Notes under the pieces: generated by a model | Told to the model about the DNA's origin: nothing | Databases searched by the model: none | What the model saw: only the letters and a program-made list of their open reading frames with translations | Made by a program: the position numbers and the translations under genes | DNA from: Cristatella mucedo | Lineage: Eukaryota > Bryozoa > Phylactolaemata > Cristatellidae | Assembly: GCA_009760855.2 (NCBI GenBank) | Contig: WPIO01000090.1 | Span: 1,137,501 to 1,201,500, forward strand | Length of the DNA: 64,000 bases | Direction: 5' to 3' | In this document: piece by piece, positions 36,201 through 57,799 of the stretch | Layout of the letters: each line of letters starts with the position of its first letter | How positions within the stretch are numbered: position 1 is the first letter of the stretch

Positions 36201-37989
36201 TAACTCAGTACTTGCTGGCCTACCGGCATGTGCAATCGGGCGATTACAGCACGTGCAAAACTCTGCAGCTAGGCTTGTCTGTCATGAGCATCGCAGTTGC
36301 CACATCACACCACTTCTCGCCGACCTGCACTGGCTCCCAGTCAAGCAACGGATCGACTTTGAGGTTTTTTCGCTCACTTTTAGGTCACTTCATTCTTTGG
36401 CTCCAGCCTATCTCTCAGATCTACTCCCCTACCAGGCAAAGCATCGTACCACCTGCTTTTCGGAATCCAACAGTTTACCAATACCTCGTATAGACCTCGA
36501 ATCCTTTGGAGACCGTGCATTTAGTTCGTATGTTCCCTAGGCCTGGAACTTCCTCCCGACGTGCTTCAGAACCTCCGTTGACTCGACCACATTTAAAAAG
36601 AATTTAAAAACGTACCTATTTAGGACAGCATTTAGTGGGTCCCTGTGATTCGTCCTTGATGTGCTCATGCCTGCTGACACTGTGCATGCTGCCACTAACC
36701 ACATTTGCATGCTGACTCTGTGCATGTCACCGCTAACCATGTTATTGATGTTGTTTGCTTATCAAGCATGATATTACTCACCATTCAATCGCATTTCCCT
36801 TTGCAGCAAATGTAAAGCGCCTAGAAAGAGATTGGGTTCTCTGAGGGTGCTTTATCAAGTGCATTATTATTATTATTATTATTATTATTTATTATTATTA
36901 CCTTAGAGCCTAGGTGTTGAACCTCACATCCTTATCTCCCCATCTTAAGGGTTTAAGTTTCTGGCCCCCACCTACGACGAAGAGTCTATATTGTGAGCTC
37001 CTAAGAATGAAGCTCTTAATAACACGTTCTGTATTATATAGAAACAATGCTTTGCCTGCACCGTCCTGTCAAGGTCGCACATGCATTCGATGATGTCGAG
37101 CAATGCTGCACAAGGTGCTCGCATATATAAGAGCTATTACCACCTACCTGCCCGAAAGTCGACAGCTCATGCCACTTTGGGTCCCACCTACGTAAGACGT
37201 AATACATAGCAGACATAAGGGTTGTACCTTTGCACCTAATTGAAATATTGTAATTGATACATTTAATCGCCTAATGTGAGGACTATATCGGGTGGGTATC
37301 CAGACGATGCCTTTCCAAAAAGTATGTTGTGTGTAACAATTAACGAGCCGTGGAATCACCCGCTAGTTAGCAAACAGACATCTGTTTGCAGCAGAGCAGC
37401 TTGAGTGTGCTCGGGGCAGCCAAGCGCAATAGTTGCTGGATGGACTGCGAAGAGCTGCAAAACACTCGCGGTGTAGTGTGCTCACCTCCTTCCCACCCAC
37501 CTTGCTGGCGGTGTGCTGCTTGCTTTCAGCTTATTTGTGCCCATTGAGTAGAGACTCGAGTGGCATCATAATTGTGCTCTTGGCTGGCTAGTTTTGCCAT
37601 ATTGCGCACCGCCCAAAGTTCTGGCAGCTGCAGTCTGTGTGGGTGGCTACGAAGTGTTCCAATGCTGTCCTTTTCAGGAGGCTACTGCGTTTGGAGTTTC
37701 GGACGAGCTCGTACAGATGGGCAAAGACGCCATAGTCATGTCGTTCATTTTGGCCCCGGCGACTGCCGCCGAAGCATGGAATACCCTTGCCGAAGCCGGC
37801 CTCACCTCCTCGAGCCTGGACGAGGCCTCAGCTGGCTCGCTTCTCGTGCCAGCCGCTTCCGGTGAAGAGGTGGGCCTCGAAACTGTCAGCAGCAGCAGCT
37901 TGCTGTCACTCGGTGCTAGCCGCCGAGCACGAAAGCAAACCGGAGACAGCCGGCCGCCGCAGCGGCCGTCTCTGCATGACGCTGGCTGA
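24025..37989 (+). CDS. unidentified multi-exon protein gene
   Basis: A conserved-looking gene that I do not recognise. Four exons (31,585-31,684; 31,803-31,918; 33,836-33,961; 37,678-37,989) join with matching phases (1, 0, 0) and end at TGA 37,987-37,989. A candidate upstream exon (24,025-24,256) has good splice sites on the same strand but cannot join directly to 31,585 in phase, so at least one exon is missed or a boundary is wrong. The encoded part is mainly helical, with Leu/Ala/Trp-rich stretches and no transmembrane segment or catalytic motif seen. The tail is Ser/Ala-rich and basic. Function unknown; it may share a promoter with NEMF. The first exon was not found. Confidence 0.5.
24640..25560 (+). 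mobile_element. LINE-A copy, linker plus N-terminal RT
   Basis: Fragmented frames give the pre-RT linker (RTAKHKLEKAYERSRLTVH), ASFKEALIGPLIMKSTVDDG (compare KEALVTPLLKK), then VYYDLLRNAYLDRF and SLDLTAAFDTVDHQDLLEH, the first catalytic block. One of the two most 5'-extended copies in the window; full of stops. Confidence 0.78.
25600..25985 (-). mobile_element. LINE-B 3' part (inverted)
   Basis: Reverse complement matches LINE-B at 58.9-59.3 kb and 34.6 kb: CTGCAGGTCCTAGACTGTGG, GTAAGTGACTACCTC-like block, and GCGCTATACAAAGCTCTCC. Confidence 0.65.
26040..26790 (+). mobile_element. LINE-A degenerate C-terminal RT
   Basis: Order of blocks follows LINE-A: GATCTTTCACTAGATAACCAC, TGCATGGATAAAGATACCAC, ATTATACCTTTTCTCACCGACC, CATCCCCTGACTTGAC. 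Highly decayed. Confidence 0.6.
26895..27950 (+). mobile_element. LINE-B copy
   Basis: RT remnants: DDPQLYLSFKTTGSAAATE, then LVLSRRDCCNSVFAWLPKK and LVVNVSARLVKKSQ. The 3' end carries TGGAACTCCCTTCCAC, GCCGACTGTGGCACATCC and TGTGGCTTTGTGAAGTTAAG before an ATT-rich end. A family separate from LINE-A. Confidence 0.72.
28231..28690 (-). mobile_element. LINE-A 3' end (inverted)
   Basis: (AAT)n at the left end, hairpin complement (GATAAAGCGCCCTCAGAG), 3' UTR and the RT C-terminus on the minus strand (NLKSFGDRAFSSYAPKAWNS, TSPDLTTFKKNLKTHL). Confidence 0.9.
28860..29880 (+). mobile_element. LINE-A copy, RT palm to C-terminus (decayed)
   Basis: VYDLLRNAD, SLLVLLDLSADFDM (first catalytic block with A to D change), VPDGSVLGLLLFTVYTLPLA, FQSCADETQLYLCFD (YADD box changed to CADE), MAAKFLNLNDNQTA, DLSLDDHISFTVQ. 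Stops and frameshifts throughout. Confidence 0.82.
29926..30041. repeat. 60-bp tandem duplication of the LINE-A hairpin end
   Basis: Two near-identical units at exact 60-bp spacing, each containing GTAATACACTTGGTAAAACC and GGAGAACTCGGTCTTTTTC. Confidence 0.95.
30363..30438 (-). mobile_element. LINE-A tail-only insertion nested in LINE-A
   Basis: TAATAATAATACACTTGATA to TTTGCATTTGCTGCAAAG splits what reads TTTGAGGTTTGTACGAGG in other copies; the short repeat GTTT on both sides could be a target duplication. Confidence 0.8.
30816..31022 (+). mobile_element. LINE-A 3' UTR and tail
   Basis: GCATGCTGACACTCTTCATG, AACTAACCATGTTTACATG, CTTTGCAACATCTGTGTAG, AGAAAGAGATTAAGTTATCT and an AT-rich end. 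Abuts the inverted copy to its left. Confidence 0.75.
31585..31684 (+). CDS. unidentified gene, exon b
   Basis: 100 nt; acceptor CACTTCTGTAG, donor TTCA|GTCAGT. It encodes DVCTTDRDLDLLRLYLTSEV and APLYWSTEYF. The phase-1 end joins exon c to give YFKACSEAYERW. Confidence 0.6.
31803..31918 (+). CDS. unidentified gene, exon c
   Basis: 116 nt; acceptor CCATGTTGCAG, donor AGG|GTGAGC. It encodes ACSEAYERWLRTLLSAASAL followed by an Ala/Gly/Ser/Arg-rich segment. GC-rich. Phase 0 end. Confidence 0.55.
32133..32270 (-). mobile_element. SINE-A copy (inverted)
   Basis: Minus strand: GGGTTCAAATCCTGCAGTGG, GGCAATCCTTTATAGG, AAGCGTTGTGGTGATTGCCG and GAGGTCGTTCAATCAGCTCA. Confidence 0.75.
32770..32882 (+). 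mobile_element. LINE-B 3' tail
   Basis: CGGCTTGGACTTTGAGTG, AACTCGCCAGCGTAGTAAAA, TTTGTGGAGGTACAGACAG and AGATACAAGATGC; same layout as 34,800-34,895. Confidence 0.6.
33130..33290 (+). mobile_element. decayed LINE-A tail
   Basis: GTTCATGTTATTATCACTGG, TTTCTAGCATATGTGTGAAG, TAGTTCTCAGGAGTGTTACG and an ATT-rich end. Confidence 0.5.
33836..33961 (+). CDS. unidentified gene, exon d
   Basis: 126 nt, phase 0/0; acceptor GGATTCGCAG after a T-rich tract, donor CTG|GTGAGC. It encodes NDVIGLNDFQITSWLDESNA and FSAVRIQMEAFCNDVL. Confidence 0.6.
34205..34352 (+). mobile_element. SINE-C copy
   Basis: TTGGTCCAGCAGTTAGGGTG head, GCCCCGACCAAGGTCTGGC, TGTAAAGCGCCTGAATAGAG, AAGTTCTCTTGTGGCGC and an ATATATGAATGA end. 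The cleanest example of the SINE-C/LINE-A tail similarity. Confidence 0.82.
34555..34895 (+). mobile_element. LINE-B 3' part
   Basis: CTGCAGGTCCTAGACTGTAG, GCCGACTATGACCCATCC, TTGTTGCGTGAGATGAAGTC, GTGAGTGCACTATACAAAGC, TGTGGAGTTACAGACAGAG. Confidence 0.72.
35037..35248 (-). mobile_element. LINE-A 3' end (inverted, truncated)
   Basis: (AAT) end, GATAAAGCGCCCTCAGAG, TACATTTGCTGTAAAGTG and the 3' UTR complement to GCAGCATGCACAGTGT. Confidence 0.88.
35400..35740. repeat. repeat family D, copy 2 (unclassified)
   Basis: Partner of 19,975-20,320: GTAGTACCTTAGTCGGCCTA, TTTGTTTGGTGGTTTCTAG and GCCGTTAGAGCAGGAAGC followed by GTTTCCTC. Confidence 0.45.
35755..36899 (+). mobile_element. LINE-A copy with intact YADD box
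   Basis: Starts inside the RT palm: NLGFHFYADDTQLYLCFD keeps the second catalytic block. Then WMAASYLKLNNNKTILLF, LTLKIGSASISPVESARNLG, LVHAFVTSRLEFCNSVLAGL and the C-terminal FGDRAFSSYVP, each cut by single stops. Complete 3' UTR, hairpin and (ATT)n. Confidence 0.92.
37678..37989 (+). CDS. unidentified gene, terminal exon e
   Basis: 312 nt including the stop; strong acceptor GTCCTTTTCAG, phase 0. It encodes EATAFGVSDELVQMGKDAIV, MSFILAPATAAEAWNTLAEA and a Ser-rich, then basic tail. A donor after GGTGAAGAG would shorten it. The nearest AATAAA downstream is at 38,790. Confidence 0.55.
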   Translation, partial: EATAFGVSDELVQMGKDAIVMSFILAPATAAEAWNTLAEAGLTSSSLDEASAGSLLVPAASGEEVGLETVSSSSLLSLGASRRARKQTGDSRPPQRPSLHDAG

Positions 37990-39039
37990 TCGGTGCGGTT
38001 ATCCGATTTCAGGGAGCTGCGTCTGTCAGCTTGCCGAGCTGGCCTCACCTCCGCTTCTCCACTCATGCAAAGGCAGAAGGTGGTGCTGAAGGGAGAGCCG
38101 CAAGTGCAGCTTCGACGTGAAATCGATGAATCGTGAATTCGACGTGAAATGTGGCAACACGCTGGCGATTTGAGAGGCATCGTTCGTTGGTCGGTCGTGT
38201 GAGGATGGCTGAGGCTCTTGATCACGGACTCGAAAGCAAATAGAATCATACAATTCTCTGCTCGAGCTCCGGCGAAAAGACGAATCGCATTGCAGGCCTG
38301 CATCTGGAGAGCTGCCATTGCACCAAGCTGCAGCTGCAGGTCCTCACTGCAGACCCCCTCCCAGATTCCCAGGCACAAAAGCAGCGTCAGAACTAGCAAG
38401 TAGTCCTTTAAAAAAAAACGAAATTCAGAGGTTACGTTACAGCTTCAAAATCGCTTCAGGTCCTAGCTGCAAAAACACAGCAAGTTTGAAGAGCAACCTT
38501 TGCGAGCAGTGATTGCCAGATCTTCGACGGGAAAATGGTCTTGGTATTTCGTAGTCCCTGCTGGGTATGCATTGCATTCAAGACACTGTTTATATTCCAG
38601 CTAGGCCAGCTGTTTTATTTCGGATTTAGGCAATATACCAGAGGACATTCGTTTGGGGAGTTAAACCCGTCAGTCAGTCGACTTCGTGGCTTGCTCTACA
38701 GGCTCGACCTGAAGGATATCAGGCTCTGCCATCATGCATCACGTGAGCAAGCTACTAGTTTTCGAAACAATGTTGATATGTTTGTGTTTAATAAACAGTA
38801 TGCAACATCAAAAGGCTAACGGACTTAATTGTGTACGTAGTTGGCTCAAGCTAATACACAAAATTGTGTCAGTGTTTCTTGGCACTGTGTACAGCAATCC
38901 ATTCGATTCAATAATGCTTCTTGATGTTTTGTGACTCCGAATGATTTGCGACCAAGGTCTTTCTGGATAGTAAAAGGAAATATTGATGAATGCGAGGTCT
39001 GTTCAGGGAGGTTTCGGCATTTTCGCTCCAACATTGGTG

Positions 39040-39206
39040 AGCCGTAATGGCTCACTAGGTAAGGCGGTTGCTTTTCACGACCTCGGCACCGAGGTCTTGG
39101 GTTCGAATCCTGTGGTGGGCGATCCTTTATCGCCACTGCAAGTGGTGGTGATAGCCGTAAAGGCTCTTCTGTCGCTATACAAAAAGAGGCTGTTAAATCA
39201 GCTAGT
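39040..39206 (+). mobile_element. SINE-A copy, best preserved
   Basis: The head ATGGCTCACTAGGTAAGGCG resembles a tRNA A box; B box GGGTTCGAATCC is perfect. Body: GGCGATCCTTTATCGCC and CCACTGCAAGTGG hairpins, then AAAGGCTCTTCTGTCGC and GAGGCTGTTAAATCAGCTAG. Confidence 0.9.
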
Positions 39207-39597
39207 ATTTCTTTCTTTCAAAAGATCTTTAATAGCGACAAGAAATGTTGCTAAGCAGTTCAAACTCAAGGTCACTCACCGAAATGTTAGTCAAGATTCG
39301 GCAGCGCTTGCCTTTTTATAGATGCCACATTTGCCCAATTTGGGGTCAGGATAGAAACACTTGCAAGCTAATTAAATTTTCGAAAAAGTCGACTGGATCA
39401 TCTAATTTATGGCAGCAGAGGAATCTTAGTGGCTACCACTTCCACTTGAAATATGCAAAGAAAATCCTGAGAAATGAACCTACTACATGGGTGACTTGAG
39501 TTGCACCCACCTTGCCTCTGCTCCAAGAACCTTGAATTATTCATGTAAAACTGCATTTGCAACTTCTAATCTGAAAATTAATGGCAGGTGACATTCG

Positions 39598-39656
39598 GTT
39601 GCATAGAGCTTTAAGGGAACTTATTGTCTATTCAGGCGCTTTACACGTATCGTCCG
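39598..39656 (-). mobile_element. SINE-C 3' fragment
   Basis: Minus strand reads GTGTAAAGCGCCTGAATAG then AAGTTCCCTTAAAGC. Confidence 0.6.
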
Positions 39657-40042
39657 GTTCGCACAGCAGAGAGCCAGCCGATGACCGACACCAACAGTTT
39701 ATTGCACGGAGCCGAGGGACGCGCGGCTACCTTCGCCCCCTTCTCCCACCCGACTCACCTCTCCTCGACTCCTGCTGTCAGCTGTTCGACCCCGATGATT
39801 CATCTAGGAGGACCACAACTCTGAGCCGGCCGACCCTGATGGTGAGTGAATCAGCCATCTGTCCACCAGCGGGTTACCGGCCTGTGTCCACGCCACATCA
39901 CAGGCGGACTACAGCAGTGCACCGCCCCTCTCGGTGATGCTTCTAACAGCTGTTTACCAGAGGCTTATCAGAGGAGCCTGCGTACAATCGAACTGCAACA
40001 TGTGCCACGCGCGAGCGAGTTCACGACCTCGGTCATCAAGTG

Positions 40043-40085
40043 CATTTACCTAGACCTTGGTTCGGGGCAGGCACCTTAATCACTG
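40043..40085 (-). mobile_element. SINE-C head fragment
   Basis: Minus strand reads GATTAAGGTGCCTGCCCCG then ACCAAGGTCTAGG. Confidence 0.45.
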
Positions 40086-40384
40086 ACAGCAGCGTCCGTC
40101 ATTTGCATTCGTACAATTAACAACTTCGCACTGGCGAAAACCACTGCAAATGTCTGTTAAATTGGAGAGCCCTGCCAGCCAGGTCCACGATAGGGGAGTA
40201 CCTCAAACGAAATGGCTTCCGTAAAATTCACTGGTCTGCAAAAATTGCGAGCGAGTTAGCACTGTTGGGTTTGCAGCCGTATTCGAGAGGCTGCCATGCT
40301 GTCGTGGCCTTTCTAGCACCGGCGGCTTCTATCCTCTTGCAGACTACTTCCTACAACCCCGGTAATTAGGAACGCTAGTAATAA

Positions 40385-40462
40385 TTTCCTTTGCAGCAAG
40401 TGTAAAGCGCCTAGAAAGAGATTGAGTTGTCTGAGGGCGCTTGATCAAGCGTCATTATTATT
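40385..40462 (+). mobile_element. LINE-A tail-only insertion
   Basis: TTTGCAGCAAGTGTAAAGCG, AGAAAGAGATTGAGTTGTC, GGGCGCTTGATCAAGCG and a very short ATT end. Confidence 0.82.
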
Positions 40463-40779
40463 CTTGTCATTAGTATCTCTAGTTCGCGAGCGAAAGCACG
40501 AGGTATTGGCTTCACATCAGACGCTATACCGTGGGGCCAGACTTTAGCAGGGCAGTCTCGGTACTACATTGACAAAGTGGCTAGCGAATGGGGGAACGAA
40601 CGGTTCGTCGCAGCGAATTCGCGTAGCGCTCAACGAGCCGCGTCGTTTTTTCGAAAATCTTGGACAAATAAGGAAGCAACGGAACTGGGTGGCAGTTTGC
40701 TAGAACCGCCGAATCGAATCCGGGCGTGCTACTCACGACAACTCATTTATCTAGTGAAGCGTAAAAAACCGACTCATCA

Positions 40780-40945
40780 TGACCCTGCGCATGTCACCCC
40801 TAACCGTATTATTCATTTCGTTTGTTTTTCAAGCATGATTTTACTTACCATTCATTTGCATTTCACTTTACAGCAAATGTAAAGCGCCTAGAGAGAGATT
40901 AAGTTCTCTGAGGGCGCTTTATCAAGTGAATTATTATTATTATTA
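40780..40945 (+). mobile_element. LINE-A 3' UTR and tail
   Basis: GACCCTGCGCATGTCACCCC, TCAAGCATGATTTTACTTAC, hairpin with GAGAGAGATTAAGTTCTCT and (ATT)n. Confidence 0.88.
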
Positions 40946-43529
40946 TTATCATTCCGCAACGTTGTCATCCGGCGAAGACGTAAGAGGGGATGGTTTAGGA
41001 TCTTTGGGTGGCGAGCTTTTTTCTAGCAGTAGTTAGAGTAACCACTTCCATCTAAAGAAATCTTGGCAAATGTATCATGAGAAGTCCAGAGGCTGCGACT
41101 CAACGCTTGCATTCATCGTCGGTTGCTGTTTGACAGAGGAATGAACACGTGCAATTCTGTTCAACAAAGTAAACATGAATCTCAATCAGGCACACAGCAA
41201 ATATCCAGAGAGTGGTACCTCTTAGCCTCGATCAGCGTTTTCGTACTGTGTTTGGGTCTGACTAGCAAGACTGCAATTAGCGAGTGAAAAAAAAACAATG
41301 AATCGCTGGCATTTCTAAGCTTTCGGTTTTAAACATGACTGCGGCTGTTGAACCTAACTAGAACAATGTCGCGGGCCCAAACTTCTTAAAGCTATGTTCA
41401 AGCCTGAACTTTACGGAGCATTTTTGAAAGTTTTTGGTCGATTAAAAGTAACTCTATGCCCATTTTCGCGGAAAGTCTGTAGGTGGGCACGATGGTCAAA
41501 GGTACTGCAATTTTGAGCTTACTGCATCAGCAAGAGTGTAGAGGCTGTCTATAGTCTGAATATATAGATCAGAAGGCCTGCTTCACAAAAAGGTCTCAAA
41601 AATGTCTTAGTGTCAATTCTTTTTAGATTTGTTTTCTTATAGAATTCAATGTTGTCACGTTCATGCGACGCAACCATGACAATAAAGAAGATCGAGCAAT
41701 AATCCGACATGCGGTGGCGCACTGAACGGGGACAGAGGGTTCAATGTCCTCGGCACCAAGATAGGCGCCTAATACTGATGAGGGAGCGGGGCACCGTCTG
41801 TGTAGCTCGTCCCCGGGTGCACCACGTCCTAGGAACGAACGCCATCGCCGAGATCGTGAGCGGACGCACAATAAGATTTCCGCAACGAACAGACATCGTT
41901 TCTGAGCACGTGATCCAGTTGCATGACTAGCCTATTGGATTTAGCCAAAATTCTCCAGAGAGTCAAGACGTGAGCCTATCTTGCAACTGCTAGGGTTTTT
42001 AATATGAATGCTAGAATTTGTTGCAATCGATAAGGATCTGTCACATTTTAACGTTGAAGTCGGAAACTCGAAAAACTCCAAAACAAGGTAGACAGCCAGA
42101 CAGTGGGTCGGTAGAGCACAGCCGTGGAGATATGGGTTATGCGATGGGCGATCTGATGGCAACTGATTCAAACGATGAGCCATGAGCGGAAAGGAGGATG
42201 TATTTCAACCAAGCGACTCGCAAGCAATAATAGCGACCCCACAACCCAGTTTGTCAGACCACATGGGCTGAAAAAACTGAGAAACTGGGAAAAACTGAGA
42301 AACCAGGTGGGACAGTCTTTGACATACGGCTACCAGAGCTGGGCGACATCTTTCATCAGGTCTCATTCGTGAGCATTATATCGAGCGTCTCATGGACAAC
42401 TTGGTCTCGAGTTATTAGCCCTCATGTTTTTTAGTGAGCAAATGTCCTGCTCCTGTCGCCGACTGCATCTTTTCCTTCATTCGACTTCGACAGGTACCTG
42501 GAAACTGGCGCAGATATCGTTCACAGTACTGTGTTTGAGACAGCCGTCGTCAAGATCCGGAATGGAGGCATAGGTCAAATAGATTAAGACGAAACTGCCT
42601 CTGTACACACCCTTTTGAAATTGCAATCCAGTGGTCAAAATTCTGACGAAACGGTCGGTTCCAGTCTTTCCGTTGCCAAGCATACAGGTGAAGTGCCAGC
42701 GTGTGCAACAGGCTTCCGCATCGTCTTACGTTGATACCAAGTTTCTGCTGTCAACCTCGAATGCTATGGAACCGTCGTTCTCTACGAGGAAGCAAATATA
42801 TTCTCAGAAATATCGGAGCATGCAACCGCGAAGCCTGAAAGTTTTGATTTTTCGCACGTAAAATGGAGATGCGTGGAACTTTTTGCTGGTAGCTATAGCT
42901 GCAAATGACGACGAAACAGAATAAGAGGAGGAAGGGAAAACGAATGAAGAGGATCAAGACGAATAGTGATTCACTGGTGTGAGAGATTAAAGCAAAAACT
43001 ATTTTTGTGAACAGCATGCAACGATTTTTTTATTGAAAACGCATAGCATACCGATATATTGTATTTACTTAAACGACAGCGACAACAGAAATATATTTTA
43101 TTGTTTACAATTACAGTAGAAGTTTATTCGAATGTTTGCTATGACGATATAAATATGTTTTCATTGTTAGCTTTGAAAATTGTCAATACAATGACAATAG
43201 CATGGCTCCCTGGCCTGGATTGTGGTAATTTATCAAACCCCGCAAGCGTCTCCTGACACTCGAGCACGCCTTGTCCTGAGGCTTTGGGGATTAATGATCA
43301 CACAAACAAATAAAGCAGCGAGATCTCGACAGCGTCCTGACGTAATACCTGCTGACCAATGTAGGCCACTAACCTGTGACAAAAGTATATGGACATATAC
43401 AGCCTAGCATATAGGGATATATGAGATTAGCGAATCCTAGCGGGTAATCTCTGTAAATGCTGTGGCGGAAGTGTTTGCGGAAGCACCTCCGGCAGAGACG
43501 GGTTGGCCCAGACGCAGGGTCAGCGGGAT

Positions 43530-43668
43530 AGCCCAGCCCAGCGGTTAAGTTGCTGCCCCGGGGACTAAGGTCCGGCTGAGGTTGTGGGCTCGAGTCCTGA
43601 GGCATATGTGAAGCTCTTGAATAGAGATTAAGTTCTCTTAGGGCGAAATACAAATGAATTATGTATAT
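43530..43668 (+). mobile_element. SINE-C copy
   Basis: AGCCCAGCCCAGCGGTTAAG head, GTGGGCTCGAGTCCTGAGG B box, AATAGAGATTAAGTTCTCT, and an AATTATGTATATATTAG end. Confidence 0.78.
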
Positions 43669-43675
43669 ATTAGAT

Positions 43676-43805
43676 AATGTAGGCGCTCGCTCTTCACGAC
43701 TGAGGTCATGGGTTCGAATCCTGCATTTGGGCGATCCTTAATAGCCAACTGCAAGCGGTGGTGTTCGCCGGTAAGACCCGTCTGCAGCCATACTAATAAG
43801 TCTTT
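43676..43805 (+). mobile_element. SINE-A copy
   Basis: ATGGGTTCGAATCCTGC B box, GGGCGATCCTTAATAGCC, CTGCAAGCGGTGGTG, and a degenerate 3' end. Confidence 0.75.
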
Positions 43806-43820
43806 TAAATGAGGTAAGAT

Positions 43821-43824
<4 letters not shown>

Positions 43825-43906
<82 letters not shown>
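43825..43906. repeat. (AT)n microsatellite
   Basis: 82 bp of pure AT, between SINE-A and a LINE-A 3' end. Confidence 0.98.
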
Positions 43907-43907
<1 letters not shown>

Positions 43908-44320
43908 CGCATCTATTTATGACAGCATTTAGTGGATCCCTGCGATTCGTCCTGTATCTGTTTATGCGTGCTGACACTGTTGCATGCTGCCACTAACCAC
44001 AATTGCATGCTGACCCTGTGGACGTCACCCCTAACCATGTTATTCATGTTGCTTAGCCGTAATGGCTCACTAGGTCAGGTGGCCGAGGTCGTGGGTTCGA
44101 ATCATGTGGTGGGCGATTCGTTATCGCCACTGCAAGCGGTGGTGATAGCCGTCAAGGCTCTTCTGTCGCTATACAAAAAGAGGCTGTTAAATCAGCTAGT
44201 TTTTATTTTATTTATTTATCAAACACGATACCACTCACCATTCGACCATGTTTTCTTTGCAGCAAGTGTAAAGCGCCTAGAAAGAGATTGAGTTCTCTGA
44301 GGGCGCTTTATCAAGTGTAT
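43907..44320 (+). mobile_element. LINE-A 3' end interrupted by SINE-A
   Basis: 3' UTR from CGCATCTATTTATGACAGC to TTATTCATGTTG, then SINE-A, then TTTATCAAACACGATACC to the hairpin and GATCAAGTG-type end. The two halves are contiguous in other copies. Confidence 0.88.
44053..44206 (+). mobile_element. SINE-A nested in LINE-A
   Basis: GCCGTAATGGCTCACTAGG through GAGGCTGTTAAATCAGCTAG, with a short internal deletion between A and B boxes relative to 39,040. Confidence 0.9.
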
Positions 44321-44335
44321 GATATACATTTATAC

Positions 44336-44385
44336 TATCCTGTATGACTTTGTGGACTTACAGACGGAGATGCATTACATTACAT

Positions 44386-44386
<1 letters not shown>
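44336..44386 (+). mobile_element. LINE-B tail fragment
   Basis: GACTTTGTGGACTTACAGAC then GGAGATGCATTACATTACAT. Confidence 0.55.
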
Positions 44387-44435
<49 letters not shown>

Positions 44436-44436
44436 G
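44387..44436. repeat. (CA)n microsatellite
   Basis: About 40 bp CA followed by a short AT run. Confidence 0.97.
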
Positions 44437-44757
44437 TGCGTGTGCATAGTAAATATCCATATACGCCTGTGCACGTGCGTGCGAGAGTGTCCATTATTTT
44501 TCGCTCGCGTGTGTATGCACGCGAAGTGATCTTGCTTATACGTTTGCCCGTGCTATTGTGGCTTTGCCATATGGGATCATCTCGCCGCCGTAGACGGGCG
44601 GCGCCAGTGACGTGCATCAGTGGAGGCGAGAATGCTGTCAAGGTCGCGTGGGCGGGTGTTGGCTGTGTTGCCGCGCGTGGCAGCTGTCAGGAGGGAATAC
44701 CTGCGAACCGCTCCCCGCCCGCCGCCGCCGCGTCCTTCTCATCGGCACGGCGGCGAG

Positions 44758-56878
<12,121 letters not shown>

Positions 56879-57799
56879 GTGAGCCTGCCACTTTTCGTAG
56901 TGTCGCGCCGTCGCCGGGTTTCGGTGAGATTCGTGACTGTGGGCACATTAGTGCCACGGCATCGTATTTTTCGGCTGAAACTCAGCTGCAGTGGCTTCCA
57001 ATTAAGTCCCCCCCCCCTCCCGTTCGATTCAGAGTTGCAGAATCTAGCAGGTGGCGGAAAGTTGCTTGGCAAAGCCGGGAGCGGTCCCTCCGGGTCTGGC
57101 TTATCTGGCCGACGATAGACGGGCATGACATGGTGTGGCGTCGGTACTTGAAATCGAATGGTGCACGTGTAATCTGGGTCGGCTTGTCTCACCCTGACTT
57201 CTCAGCTGATTCTCAGAGCATTGCGAGGCACTCTGAGGCCATTGGTGCCTGGTTCCTGTTCAGGTCCGGTCGAGCGATTTAGAACTCTTTCCAGACCAGC
57301 TGCAGCTGCTGGATAGAATGCATGAGCGTTGAGCAGCTGCTCTCTACACTCCTCAGTGAAAAAAAAACACTTGGTCGATGCTGCATGAATGTCGGGCATA
57401 GGCGATGTTTGGTCTTTGCCTTGCTGGCTGTCTTTGATAGGCATTTGCACAGTCAGCCCTAGGCTACATACAAGACGCTCGTGAGCTAGAGCCAGAGCTG
57501 CCGTGCATGTAGCTACTGTAGCTACTGCTAGCCAGCCTGTTCGCATCATGTGCACCTGAGCTGCTGAGGTGCGCACCTGCAGCTGCTCTTTCGGTAAGGA
57601 AGCTTGATCTGACGGAAACAGAGCGAGACAACCAGACTTGCTCGAGCAGATAGGAACTGTTCTGCATCTCTGAATGTGTTGATGCAAAAAGGAGACAATC
57701 GTCTGTCAATCCGGAAGGAAACAGGCAGCAACAGTTTGGTTTGAAAAAGAGAGAATGCCGAGAGTTCTTTTAATAAAAAAAAATCGGTCTGGCAGACGA

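Larger units (their letters stand above)
33962..37677 (+). other. intron of the unidentified gene
   Basis: 3.7 kb: SINE-C (34,205), LINE-B (34,555), an inverted LINE-A end (35,037), repeat D (35,400) and a long LINE-A copy (35,755). 36,900-37,600 has nothing recognised. Confidence 0.6.
37990..44757. other. intergenic region with SINEs and tails
   Basis: 6.8 kb between the unidentified gene and the CpG-rich exon at 44.76 kb. It holds SINE-A, SINE-C and LINE-A pieces. 40,950-43,500 shows no gene or repeat I can recognise. Confidence 0.6.

Noticed and set aside
39581-39937. 118-codon plus-strand ORF
   Set aside because: Its first codons overlap an inverted SINE-C tail and the remainder has no family match.
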